A stretch of 64,000 bases of DNA from Pseudoneobacillus sp052180215 (lineage in GTDB: Bacteria; Bacillota; Bacilli; Bacillales; Cytobacillaceae). Made by a program: the position numbers and the translations under genes. The notes beneath the pieces are model-generated. The model saw only the letters and a program-made list of their open reading frames with translations. It made no database searches and had not been told where the DNA came from. The stretch's first letter is position 1, and each line of letters begins with the position of its first letter. This document shows, piece after piece, positions 32,866 to 41,665 of this stretch. Location: NCBI RefSeq assembly GCF_052180215.1, contig NZ_CP197471.1:282001-346000 (forward strand). Direction: 5' to 3'.

Positions 32866-33732
32866 ATGTGGCAGGAAATTGTTTCGATAAAAGGACCATA
32901 TAATTTTGAACGAGTTCTAGAAAGACTATTACTTGATCCGCTTCATGCCGTCAACCTAGAAGAACAAACCTTAAAAATACCACTTTGGCTTGATGCGAAA
33001 CCGGCTGTAGTTGAAATTAAAAGCCTCGGTAACTTAGAAAATCCAGCATTTAATGTATCGAGTACAAGCGAAACGGATAAAACAAAGGCCATTGAGGCTG
33101 TAACAAAAATACTGCAATGGGATCAGTCCCTTTTGAATACTCATCATCATTTTAGTCAAACGGATCTCAAAGAACTTTTTGAAATCCATTACGGTACACC
33201 TCTCATCCTAGACTTCGATCCTTATAGCTGTTTAATGAAATGTATTATTCACCAACAGCTCAACCTATCCTTTGCCCACAAGCTAACCGAACGATTTGTG
33301 CATACATTTGGCTTTGAAAAAGAGGGGGTCTGGTTTTATCCTCAGCCTGAAAAAATCGCTTCGCTGACAGTAGAAGAGTTAAGGGCTCTGCAATTCAGCG
33401 GGAGGAAGGCAGAGTATGCAATTGGTGTGAGCAAGGCCATTGTGAACGGTGAAATTGACCTTGAAGTGCTTAAAGAGTTACCAGAAGAAGATATCTTTAG
33501 TAAACTTATTAAGCTCAAGGGTGTTGGACCGTGGACGATTCAAAATTTGCTTATGTTCGGGTACGGCAAACCAAACCTATTCCCGACCGGAGACATTGGC
33601 ATACAAAATGCCCTTAAAAAGCTATACAATCTCGACCGAAAACCAACACTAGAAGAAATGGAAAAATACAAACAACCTTGGGAGCCGTATCTAAGCTATG
33701 CTGCTCTTTACCTTTGGAGAAGTATTGAGTAA
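32866..33732 (+). CDS. DNA-3-methyladenine glycosylase II, AlkA type (YfjP-like)
   Basis: The 288-residue enzyme removes alkylated bases from DNA. The C-terminal part has the helix-hairpin-helix LIKLKGVGPWTIQNLLMFG followed by the catalytic-Asp segment LFPTGDIGIQNALKKLY. The N-terminal domain is of the AlkA N-type. It matches B. subtilis YfjP, which is also near pdaA. The ATG at 32866 after AAAGGTGGACAAGGA is preferred to 32845. A TATAAT lies at about 32831. Confidence 0.9.
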   Translation: MWQEIVSIKGPYNFERVLERLLLDPLHAVNLEEQTLKIPLWLDAKPAVVEIKSLGNLENPAFNVSSTSETDKTKAIEAVTKILQWDQSLLNTHHHFSQTDLKELFEIHYGTPLILDFDPYSCLMKCIIHQQLNLSFAHKLTERFVHTFGFEKEGVWFYPQPEKIASLTVEELRALQFSGRKAEYAIGVSKAIVNGEIDLEVLKELPEEDIFSKLIKLKGVGPWTIQNLLMFGYGKPNLFPTGDIGIQNALKKLYNLDRKPTLEEMEKYKQPWEPYLSYAALYLWRSIE

Positions 33733-33835
33733 AAAGGTGACAGGCACCAAGTGATTTTCGGTATTTTGAAAATTACCCATCGATATTTGTCGAAAACAAT
33801 TAGTACCAAATTAGATCTACTTGGAGTTGAAATAA
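33733..33835. repeat. Short dispersed palindrome GGTGACAGGCACC
   Basis: The gap starts with GGTGACAGGCACCAAGTG, a small palindromic element of a kind repeated in Bacillaceae intergenic regions. Nothing else is seen before the next gene. Confidence 0.4.
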
Positions 33836-35221
33836 ATGAAGAAAGAGCAATCAGTCATTATTGAACCAAAACAGACCTTTCCGTTAACCATCAAGCGTTT
33901 AGGAATTAATGGGGAAGGGGTCGGATATTTTAAAAGAACGGTCGTCTTTGTTCCAGGTGCGTTACCTGGAGAAGAAGTCGTGGTAGAAGCAACAAAAATT
34001 CATCCCAAATATGCGGAAGCTAAAATCAAAAACATCCGTAAAAAATCGGAGCATCGTGTACAGCCTCTTTGTCCTGTCTATGAACAATGCGGCGGCTGTC
34101 AGCTCCAGCATCTAGTTTATCCGCAACAATTAAAAGAAAAAAGAGATATTATTATTCAGGCACTTGAACGCCATACGAAGCTAGCGCTAGACAAGCTTGA
34201 TATTAGAGAAACCATGGGAATGGAAGACCCGTGGGGATATCGAAATAAAAACCAGTTTCAAGTGGGCGAAAGAGACGGTAAGGTTTTAGCTGGGTTGTAT
34301 GGATTAAACTCGCATCAACTCATTAATATTGAACAATGTGCCGTTCAACATCCAAAAACCAACGAAGCTACTGGTATGGTCAAGCAAATCCTTCAAGAAT
34401 TACGTATTCCTATTTATAACGAAAAATCACGTAAAGGAATTGTTCGTACCATCGTAACTCGTGTTGGTATTCAAACAGGTGAGCTTCAAGTTGTACTCAT
34501 CACAACTCAAAAGGAATTACCGAAGAAAGAAGCCATTATCCAAGAAATCCAAAATCGACTTCCTCATGTAAAGTCGATTGTTCAAAATATCAACGGGCAA
34601 AAGACATCTCTTATTTTTGGCGAAGAAACACTGTCTTTGGCTGGGGAAGATTTTATCCAAGAGACTCTAGGTGATTTACACTTTGAGTTATCAGCAAGAA
34701 CATTTTTCCAATTAAATCCAGAGCAAACCGTTAAGTTGTACAACGAGGTAAAGAAGGCGGCTGCTCTTACTGGAACAGAAAAAGTAGTGGATGCCTACTG
34801 TGGTGTTGGAACAATTGGACTATGGCTGGCTGACCAAGCAGGAGAAATTCGAGGAATGGACATCATCCCAGAATCGATTGACGATGCTAAGAAAAATGCG
34901 AAAAAACATGGGTTCACTCATACGAAATATGTACCAGGGAAAGCCGAAGAAGTTTTACCAAAATGGGTAAAAAAGGGCTGGAAACCAGATGTTATAGTTG
35001 TCGACCCACCAAGAACGGGATTAGATAACCAGCTTCTTCAAACCATTCTTCAAGTAAAACCGAAAAAAGTGGTTTACGTTTCATGCAATCCTTCGACTTT
35101 AGCGAAGGATATTGATACGTTAAGCAAAAGCTATCAAGTTGGCTACATTCAGCCAGTAGATATGTTTCCTCACACCTCACATGTGGAGTGCTGTACACTT
35201 CTTGAATTAAAATGTAACTAA
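33836..35221 (+). CDS. 23S rRNA uracil-C5 methyltransferase (RumA/RlmD family)
   Basis: The 461-residue protein has an N-terminal TRAM domain (RLGINGEGVGYFKRTVVFVP). The Fe-S cysteines are in CPVYEQCGGCQLQHL. The SAM-binding motif is VVDAYCGVGTIGLWLA, with VVDPPRTGLD and the nucleophile in VVYVSCNPSTLAKD. It methylates uracil at C5 in 23S rRNA, or tRNA, by family. It corresponds to B. subtilis YfjO by neighbourhood. It is the last recognisable core gene before the accessory island. Confidence 0.92.
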   Translation: MKKEQSVIIEPKQTFPLTIKRLGINGEGVGYFKRTVVFVPGALPGEEVVVEATKIHPKYAEAKIKNIRKKSEHRVQPLCPVYEQCGGCQLQHLVYPQQLKEKRDIIIQALERHTKLALDKLDIRETMGMEDPWGYRNKNQFQVGERDGKVLAGLYGLNSHQLINIEQCAVQHPKTNEATGMVKQILQELRIPIYNEKSRKGIVRTIVTRVGIQTGELQVVLITTQKELPKKEAIIQEIQNRLPHVKSIVQNINGQKTSLIFGEETLSLAGEDFIQETLGDLHFELSARTFFQLNPEQTVKLYNEVKKAAALTGTEKVVDAYCGVGTIGLWLADQAGEIRGMDIIPESIDDAKKNAKKHGFTHTKYVPGKAEEVLPKWVKKGWKPDVIVVDPPRTGLDNQLLQTILQVKPKKVVYVSCNPSTLAKDIDTLSKSYQVGYIQPVDMFPHTSHVECCTLLELKCN

Positions 35222-35307
35222 CCAAAATTTCTAACTTAACACACAATAAACATTACCGATTTCTTCTCCAAGTGAGAAAAAAGATTTCGTAAAAAAAGCG
35301 TGAGAAA

Positions 35308-35347
35308 AACAGGGCTATCCCTTACGGGATAATCCTTTTTCTTTTTG
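35308..35347 (+). terminator. Terminator after the methyltransferase
   Basis: GGCTATCCC...GGGATAATCC and a long T-rich tract follow the gene. The 35348-35700 stretch contains only purine-rich GAAAAAG-like low-complexity sequence and a second hairpin with T run (GAGAAAAT...ATTTTCTC, near 35560-35590). Confidence 0.7.
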
Positions 35348-35714
35348 TATCACTGAGAAAACTTTATTCTAATTTGAGGAAAAGCGGGAAAAAAAGCGTG
35401 AAAAAAGAGTGTGAAAAAGTGAAAAAATGAGAAGGAAAAGGGGAGAAAAGCGGGATTTAAGTAGACTTTATTCTAACTGGAAAACGTAGGAATGCGGGTT
35501 TGGGTGAGGTAAAATCGGTAGGGAATTTTGTGGGAGTACATAGTAGAAAACAAAAAAGAGAAAATTGCTATATATTTTCTCTCTTTTTTGTTAAGGGTGA
35601 AGGATTAAGGGGAAATCTGTATGAGAATAAATATTCTATCCAGAATGAAATGCGAGGAATGGTAAAGGTGTAATTGTAGGTACAACGCTATTAATTTCAA
35701 GAGATATAAGGGGT

Positions 35715-35882
35715 ACGACAGTGGTTCGACACATGATGGGTTGTTTATTTTATAAGTATGACTATAATTAAAACATAAGCAGTAGATGAATGAATTTCCT
35801 CTTGGATGTGCTATCCTCCTTCTAATGCACTCCCGTCTTATGCTTACCACAAACAATCCCCCAAATAAAGGAGACCTCTAAA
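35715..35882 (+). promoter_or_regulatory. Duplicated promoter/leader, copy A
   Basis: About 165 bases upstream of the gene at 35883 match the region before 39747. Shared blocks include GGTTCGACAC, GATGAAT, GGATGTG, TATCCT, GCACTCCC, ATGCTTA, ACAAAC, CCCCC and ATAAAGGAGACCTC. GGAT and ATCC around GTGCT can form a hairpin, and TCCTCCTT just after can instead pair with the AAGGAG ribosome site. See the finding. Confidence 0.6.
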
Positions 35883-36323
35883 ATGAACAAAGTAATTCCA
35901 GAAAAAGCACTTCAACAACCCGATTACACTCTTTATCGTAAGCTATTTTCAGCGGTCAAGAACGTTGAAAACGCAGTACGGCTCTTAGCAATTGACAACT
36001 TGAAATTACTCCAAGCAATCGATCACTTCTCCAGTATGCCTTCAATCCTTTCAATCCAGCCATTAAAACAAGTATTGGAAGAGTCAGCACCTCAACACAA
36101 TATAGAATTCTATGTAAAAGTAGGCAACCATTTAAGTAGCTTTGAAAGAATCATACAGCCACTTTGGGAGGAAGAGTCTCTCAAAGAAACAGTAGAGGAG
36201 ATCTACTTCTTAATTCATCAAGCCTATATCGAGCTTGATAAAACAGAAATTCAGCCATTCTTAGTTAAAAAAACTTCAAAAATCGAGTTGTTTGAAGACT
36301 ATCTTCAGTCTCAAATTAAATGA
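35883..36323 (+). CDS. Unknown helical protein (146 aa), island
   Basis: The protein is all-helical in appearance (LYRKLFSAVKNVENAVRLLA, LLQAIDHFSS, LKETVEEIYFLIHQAYIELD) with no membrane segment and no motif I recognise. It has a strong ribosome site (AAAGGAGACCTC). Its promoter and leader are nearly duplicated in front of the gene at 39747, although the proteins are not clearly alike. Possibly a regulator or a component of an accessory system; no function is claimed. Confidence 0.6.
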   Translation: MNKVIPEKALQQPDYTLYRKLFSAVKNVENAVRLLAIDNLKLLQAIDHFSSMPSILSIQPLKQVLEESAPQHNIEFYVKVGNHLSSFERIIQPLWEEESLKETVEEIYFLIHQAYIELDKTEIQPFLVKKTSKIELFEDYLQSQIK

Positions 36324-36387
36324 ATGCGTACCGTCTGTACACCACCCTACTACCAAAACTATACCTCATATTTAGGAGACCTCAATT

Positions 36388-36765
36388 ATGAAGAATACTA
36401 ACCCATCTACTCAACCTCAGTCTACAATCTCGAATAAAATGTCTGTGGAATTCCAACGATTCAGAAAGATATATTACTTACAAATACCAATTGCGATTAT
36501 ATACTTGTGGTCTTACCAATGTAATTCCAGACAAGACGAAGAATATGTTGATCACTTTTTCAAAGTTATTAGAGATGGAAAGTTAAATGAAAAAATAATG
36601 CGTGAGCTAAAGAAGTTAGGAGTCGAATCAAACTATTTTGAGGAACTATTAGTCCAGATTAATGATGTAGAAGGTTATGAAGATTTAAGGAATGTAGTAG
36701 CGTCTCTATCAGATACTATTATCGAGGATTTAATAAAATCATTAGAGGAAGACTGCCCTTTTTAG
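36388..36765 (+). CDS. Unknown small protein (125 aa), island
   Basis: The N-terminus is polar (MKNTNPSTQPQSTISNKMSV), then RFRKIYYLQIPIAIIYLWSY and an acidic helical C-terminus ending SLEEDCPF. The ribosome site TTAGGAGACCTC repeats that of the genes at 35883 and 39747. It follows the preceding gene by 64 bases and may be in the same transcript. Family unknown. Confidence 0.55.
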   Translation: MKNTNPSTQPQSTISNKMSVEFQRFRKIYYLQIPIAIIYLWSYQCNSRQDEEYVDHFFKVIRDGKLNEKIMRELKKLGVESNYFEELLVQINDVEGYEDLRNVVASLSDTIIEDLIKSLEEDCPF

Positions 36766-36779
36766 AATAGGTCTAACCA

Positions 36780-36832
36780 AGATCGAAGGATATCAGGTTC
36801 TGCCTGGAAGACCTTCGGTCTTTTTCTTGAAT
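36780..36832 (+). terminator. Terminator of the 35883-36765 unit
   Basis: GATCGAAGG pairs with CCTTCGGTC across an internal loop, followed by TTTTTC. Confidence 0.65.
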
Positions 36833-37025
36833 AAAGTGAGAAGAAAAGCCTGAAATGCATGAAGAAAGTATTGGGGATAAGTGGGTAAGAGAAGGTAATA
36901 GAAAAAGGGAACTATTAAATCAATAGATACACACAAGATAAAGATTAGGGTTTGGAGGAAATGGAATGGGGAGGAAGTGTAATCTAATAGATATTTTGTA
37001 AATAACAAGGAAATGCAGGAAGATG

Positions 37026-37054
37026 TTGACAATAGTCAAAGTTTGTAGTATAAT
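37026..37054 (+). promoter_or_regulatory. Consensus promoter with palindrome, helicase leader
   Basis: TTGACA (37026-37031) and TATAAT (37049-37054) are 17 bases apart. The -35 lies in the palindrome TTGACAATAGTCAA, a possible operator. It is followed by about 300 bases of untranslated, A/T-rich leader containing a small AGCC...GGCT hairpin. The gap 36833-37363 has no gene. Confidence 0.7.
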
Positions 37055-37363
37055 GTTGCTATAATTTTATATAATTTCTGCAAAGTTCATATTCTAATTT
37101 TTCTATTTTTCTATTATTATTTATTCTTTTAATTAGCCATATATAGGCTGATATACGTAGCTTTACATTTTTTGCAGATCAGTATTTCTACTTTAAACTC
37201 ATGGGACAAGTATGTCTTGAAGTGATGTAGGAATAAGGATTTTTCTGTAATTAAGAATGTAAAACTATATATATCAGTCTTTTTTGTGTTTTTTAATTAC
37301 CAAAAATTAGTGTAGGTAAGGTAACAAAAAATTTGGCTATTACGGAGTTGGAGGAAAAGAAAA

Positions 37364-39340
37364 ATGGAAAAGTTAAGTAAAAAACAATATGCAGGAACAA
37401 TTCAGGTTCGTGAAGAAAGAAATCCGATTGAACCATATTTACATCAAAAAGAAGCATTGAAAGCCTTGGATAAGGCGATTGGAAATAGTGAAGCGGAAAG
37501 ATTCTCAGGATTGTTAGTGTTGCCAACTGGCGGAGGTAAAACACAAACAGCAGTCCAATGGGTGCTTAGAAATATTATCAACTCAAATAAGAAAGTCCTT
37601 TGGATAGCTCACAGACAGGAATTATTAGAACAAGCCTTATTATCAGTTAAAAAGAATTCCTTCTCAATCCTAATTAATAAAAGAAAGAGCTTTAATTACA
37701 GAATTATTTCAGGCAAACATGATAAATGCCGAAATATAAAAAAAGAAGATGATTTTATTATTGCAAGTAAAGATAGCCTGTATAGAGGAAAAGACCATCT
37801 AATAAAGAATTGGTTGAATCACCATGATGATATATTTCTTGTTATTGATGAAGCCCATCATGCCACTGCAAAAACTTACAGGAAAATAATGGAGGTAATA
37901 GATAAAAGGACTAATAGGTTTAGAGTATTAGGCTTAACAGCAACACCTTTTAGAACAAAATTAGAGGAAAGGGGATTATTGAAGAAAATCTTTCAGGATG
38001 ACATAGTTTACGAGGTTTCATTAAAATCTTTAATAAGTAGAGGAATTCTTGCAGAACCTATTTTCAAAGAATTAAAAACAAATGTAGATATGAGATTTAA
38101 ACTAAGTGAAGAAGATATTAATACTATTGAAAAGTTGGACAGCATCCCTACAGATATCGCTGAACATATAGCGGAAAATAAGATAAGAAATAAAAGAATT
38201 GTTCAAGAGTATATTGATAACAAAGAAGAATATGGAAAACTACTGGTTTTTGCGATTAATAAGATTCATGCAATTGAGTTGAATAAATTATTTAATGACA
38301 GAGGGATTAAATCAGAATACGTTATTTCATCCGACAATGATATTGTAGATGATAGTGGTTTGTCTAAGGAAAACAAAGAAATTATTGAAAAGTATCGGGA
38401 AAATAAATTCGACGTGTTGATAAATGTAAATATCCTAACAGAAGGAACTGACATACCCAATATACAAACTGTCTTCTTGACAAGACCCACCACATCGGAA
38501 ATATTAATGACTCAGATGGTAGGAAGGGCTTTAAGGGGAAAAAAAGCTGGCGGAACTGAAAAGGCATTTATCGTTAGTTTTATCGATCGCTGGAAAAACA
38601 TGATTGCATGGATTAATCCTAAAAAGCTATATAAAGGTAAATGTGTTTGGAATGATTCGTCGAATTGTAATGTAAAGGCAACACCGAGACTAATTTCTTT
38701 AAAGAAAATAGAGGAATTTATAAAAATAGCCGATGATTCTGTGGATACAACTGAATTGGAAAGTGTGGATTTTATTAAAACAATTCCAGTAGGTTTCTAT
38801 TCATTTTCACTATCGATTCCTGATGAAAATGGGGAACTATTCAAGAAAAGTTGTGAAGTATTGGTTTATGAAAACACACAAAAAGCATATCAAAAATTAC
38901 TAAAATCATTACCTCTTTGTTTTGAATCGGGTGAGCTAAAAGATGTTAAATCTGTAGAGAAAATGGGTTTAAAATTATTTGATCTTCCTGTTGTGGATAA
39001 TTTCCTTCATGAATTAGGAACGATTCACAGATATGCAGTTGAAGATTTAAAGGATCTCATAAGATACTATGCTATAAATCGTTCGGAACCTTCGTTTTTG
39101 AAATTTAAAGACAGAGATAAATACGATATTTCCAATGTTGCTCAATATATATATGATAGCGAGTTGGGCGGTAAAAGGAAGAAAGAGTATATTGATAAAA
39201 TTTGGGAAGATGAAGGGTACTTCAAAGTGTATTTTGATTACAACAAACTCTATTTTAGAAAATGCATTGACATAGAGATCCTGAAATTAGAAGATCCTGA
39301 AATATACTCCTCAGTGCCTTTTGAAAAGGCAGTAAGCTAA
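37364..39340 (+). CDS. Superfamily II DEAD/DEAH helicase
   Basis: The 658-residue protein is an SF2 helicase/translocase. It has Q-motif-like YLHQKEALKAL, Walker A LPTGGGKTQTA (about 53-63), WIAHRQELLEQAL (Ia), DEAH box LVIDEAHHATAK (162-165), LTATPFRT (III), INVNILTEGTDIPN (V) and TQMVGRALRGKK (VI). A C-terminal domain of about 230 residues has no motif I recognise. Similar stand-alone helicases occur in phage-defence islands and restriction-like systems; that role is inferred from the location. GGAGG precedes the ATG. Confidence 0.88.
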   Translation: MEKLSKKQYAGTIQVREERNPIEPYLHQKEALKALDKAIGNSEAERFSGLLVLPTGGGKTQTAVQWVLRNIINSNKKVLWIAHRQELLEQALLSVKKNSFSILINKRKSFNYRIISGKHDKCRNIKKEDDFIIASKDSLYRGKDHLIKNWLNHHDDIFLVIDEAHHATAKTYRKIMEVIDKRTNRFRVLGLTATPFRTKLEERGLLKKIFQDDIVYEVSLKSLISRGILAEPIFKELKTNVDMRFKLSEEDINTIEKLDSIPTDIAEHIAENKIRNKRIVQEYIDNKEEYGKLLVFAINKIHAIELNKLFNDRGIKSEYVISSDNDIVDDSGLSKENKEIIEKYRENKFDVLINVNILTEGTDIPNIQTVFLTRPTTSEILMTQMVGRALRGKKAGGTEKAFIVSFIDRWKNMIAWINPKKLYKGKCVWNDSSNCNVKATPRLISLKKIEEFIKIADDSVDTTELESVDFIKTIPVGFYSFSLSIPDENGELFKKSCEVLVYENTQKAYQKLLKSLPLCFESGELKDVKSVEKMGLKLFDLPVVDNFLHELGTIHRYAVEDLKDLIRYYAINRSEPSFLKFKDRDKYDISNVAQYIYDSELGGKRKKEYIDKIWEDEGYFKVYFDYNKLYFRKCIDIEILKLEDPEIYSSVPFEKAVS

Positions 39341-39345
39341 TTCGA

Positions 39346-39534
39346 GTGATATTATCTGAAATCTATGCCATTCCCAAATTAATAAATTTTAACAAGGGAA
39401 AACATATTGATATGGAGTGTGATGGCGATAGGGGGTATGTAGTATCTTACTATTCAATTGAATCAGGAGCGTATCATAGATTCGCTCCTCGGTTCAATTT
39501 TTGTCGAGTAAAAAGTCTGAGAGGAAAGCCGTAA
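39346..39534 (+). CDS. Doubtful short ORF after the helicase
   Basis: A GTG five bases after the helicase stop opens a 62-codon frame (MILSEIYAIPKLINFNKG, DMECDGDRGYVVSYYSIE). No ribosome site is seen. The sequence looks protein-like and could be a detached C-terminal piece of an ancestral longer helicase or a coupled partner. Confidence 0.35.
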   Translation: MILSEIYAIPKLINFNKGKHIDMECDGDRGYVVSYYSIESGAYHRFAPRFNFCRVKSLRGKP

Positions 39535-39587
39535 AAAGGAAAATGAATCACTTAGTCTGTTAGAGATCAGTAGTATCAGGTTAAACA

Positions 39588-39746
39588 GGGTTCGACACCA
39601 TAGCTATTGTTCTGGCAATTGTTCTGATATAGTATGAATTCATAATCATAGATGAATCCCTCATAGGATGTGTTTATCCTTTCTCTTCAAGCACTCCCAT
39701 CTGATGCTTAATACAAACTAACCCCCCATATAAAGGAGACCTCATT
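39588..39746 (+). promoter_or_regulatory. Duplicated promoter/leader, copy B
   Basis: Closely related to copy A at 35715-35882: GGTTCGACAC near 39589, then GATGAAT, GGATGTG, TATCCTTT, GCACTCCC, ATGCTTA, ACAAACTA, CCCCC and ATAAAGGAGACCTC. TATCCTTT can pair with the AAAGGA of the ribosome site or with the GGAT of the preceding hairpin. Confidence 0.6.
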
Positions 39747-40154
39747 ATGAACGAATTACAATTCACCTCAGCTATTACCCAAACTAAAAATCTTGAAATC
39801 AGTATCAGTAGATTTGTTGTAGAGTGCTACCATTACACAAACAAAGACTCCGATAAAGTCGCAGTCAATTTAGCAACAGTTTTATTATCCAATGTTATCC
39901 CACTTCAGCATTTGGTAAATGTTGTATATCTTAATCAAGACGTGGATTATTACAACGAAGTACCTAAGCAGATATTCCGTCACTTAGACACGCTTGATGA
40001 TGCTCTTGAAGACGTAGCGAATGAAGGATATTTTATTCACAATGAGTTGCATCATGTATCGAATCAATTCATATATACTCGCCAATTGCTTTCCGATTTA
40101 TTAGGGAACGATAAAATAAGGGAAAGTGAATCTGATGATTCTATTGGATTCTGA
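39747..40154 (+). CDS. Unknown helical protein (135 aa), island
   Basis: The protein (MNELQFTSAITQTKNLEISI, QHLVNVVYLNQDVDYYNE, acidic tail ESESDDSIGF) is soluble and helical. It shares its promoter, leader and ribosome site with the gene at 35883, which also encodes a protein of about 140 residues. Any distant homology between the two proteins could not be confirmed by eye. A terminator follows. Function unknown. Confidence 0.6.
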   Translation: MNELQFTSAITQTKNLEISISRFVVECYHYTNKDSDKVAVNLATVLLSNVIPLQHLVNVVYLNQDVDYYNEVPKQIFRHLDTLDDALEDVANEGYFIHNELHHVSNQFIYTRQLLSDLLGNDKIRESESDDSIGF

Positions 40155-40163
40155 GATAGACAT

Positions 40164-40218
40164 TGAAAAAAGGGAATCAAAAGGCGTAATCGGAACGCCA
40201 TTTGGTTCTTTTTTGTGC
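40164..40218 (+). terminator. Terminator of the 39747 gene
   Basis: GAATCAAAAGGCGT pairs with ACGCCATTTGGTTC, followed by six T. Confidence 0.8.
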
Positions 40219-40420
40219 GATAACAAAGGAGAATAGAAAAGTGTAATAGAAAAATTGAGTAAGTAGGGGATTAAAACCGTTGTTTCATTTAATTCATGGG
40301 TAATTTACATACACATTTTGACATCCATACTCCGAATGAGTGTAATTAGAAGAGAACATGTTTGAGAGATTTAGAAATGGTATAATTACATAAAAATGTA
40401 AAAAAAGATAGGTGTCCCAA

Positions 40421-41569
40421 ATGGCTATTTTTAAAGGAAGAGATGATTTAATAAAAAGTCTACAAGAAGCAAAACGAAATCAGGATAAAAAAGGACTTGA
40501 AGCCGAAATTAAAGTTGGAGATATTCTTAAAAAATACCTACCAGAAAATACATATATAATTGCACAGCCAGATATAGGAGAATTACATCCTGATTTTTTA
40601 ATTATTAATCCTCATTATGGTTTTAGGATAGTTGAAGTGAAAAACATCAATATTAATAATATAGAGGGTATTTTATCTAACGGGGTTTTACAAACAAGAT
40701 TCGGCAATAGAAATCCATTAGCTCAGGTTAAATCTCACGTAGATGGATTAAAAAATTACTTGATTTCAAATCATCCAAATTTAGGGTTGGGAGATCCTTA
40801 TAAAAGTATTGGGTATTGCGTGATACATTTAGGGTTTTCAAAAAGAAGTTTTGAATATAAATTTGCAAATCAACTTAATAAGTGGTCATCAGAAGATAAA
40901 AGGGATTATTTTAAATATCACTTATTTTCTGAACAGCTTGATAGTGGTATTGTTAATGCCATCGAAAGAGCCACCAAATTTCAAGTTAAGGGTTATTCTC
41001 TTACTGATAATGCTCAAATGGAAATAGTTGAGAGTATTAAAGTTTCCCATATTAAGATGGATGAAGATGGTTATTTTGAAAGATTTAATGATCATGAAGA
41101 GAAAATAGCACTTGTAAATGCTGAGCTTAATCAAATAAAAAAGAATATGCAATCATATCAAATTAATAGTAAGCAAGAAGAAATGATAGTAGGGAAGAAG
41201 AGGAATAAATTTATTTTCCTCATTTACCCAATAATAATAGCTTTATTTATAATTGGATTTACAGTATTCAAAGCACTTGATGCTGACGAAATTGGAACAG
41301 AAAAGGTTCTTAGTAGTTTTGAAAGCCTGGATGATAGAACTGAGGGTTATATTGAAGTAAAGGCAAAAGTTACCAGATTCTATTATGATTCAAATAGTGA
41401 TACTAAATTCCTTACACTATCAGATGGAGAACTGGAAATCGAAGCCGTAATCTTTAAGAATACTAAGGTTCCATTTATTGAGGAAGGGGAAACATATATA
41501 TTTGAAGGTAATATACAACCTTCAAAGAATCAAAAGGGGAATGAAATAAAAATAACTGGCATTCAATAA
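40421..41569 (+). CDS. NERD-domain membrane protein with C-terminal OB-like domain
   Basis: Residues 20-140 form a NERD (nuclease-related) domain. GLEAEIKVGDILKKYLP, PDFLIINPHYGFRIVEVKN and NPLAQVKSHVDGLKNYL carry the D...E-x-K nuclease-type core. A coiled region follows, one membrane helix (FIFLIYPIIIALFIIGFTVF, about 265-285), and an extracytoplasmic C-terminus with an OB-fold look (EVKAKVTRF, LTLSDGELEIEAVIF). The ATG at 40421 is preferred to the GTG at 40412. Such proteins may process nucleic acid at the membrane; function unproven. Confidence 0.8.
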   Translation: MAIFKGRDDLIKSLQEAKRNQDKKGLEAEIKVGDILKKYLPENTYIIAQPDIGELHPDFLIINPHYGFRIVEVKNININNIEGILSNGVLQTRFGNRNPLAQVKSHVDGLKNYLISNHPNLGLGDPYKSIGYCVIHLGFSKRSFEYKFANQLNKWSSEDKRDYFKYHLFSEQLDSGIVNAIERATKFQVKGYSLTDNAQMEIVESIKVSHIKMDEDGYFERFNDHEEKIALVNAELNQIKKNMQSYQINSKQEEMIVGKKRNKFIFLIYPIIIALFIIGFTVFKALDADEIGTEKVLSSFESLDDRTEGYIEVKAKVTRFYYDSNSDTKFLTLSDGELEIEAVIFKNTKVPFIEEGETYIFEGNIQPSKNQKGNEIKITGIQ

Positions 41570-41665
41570 ATGTTTTATGAAAAACATAGATTTCACAATG
41601 GGTTTAATGCGATATGTTTAGTGATAGCATAAAGAAATCTACAGCGTAATTATATGGAGATAAAA

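Noticed and set aside
35605..35856. Minus-strand 83-codon ORF
   Set aside because: It is antisense to the duplicated leader copy A and has no ribosome site.
37364..39340. Type I or type III restriction subunit
   Set aside because: The helicase has no methyltransferase or specificity partner beside it and lacks a visible nuclease motif, so a classical restriction system is not supported.
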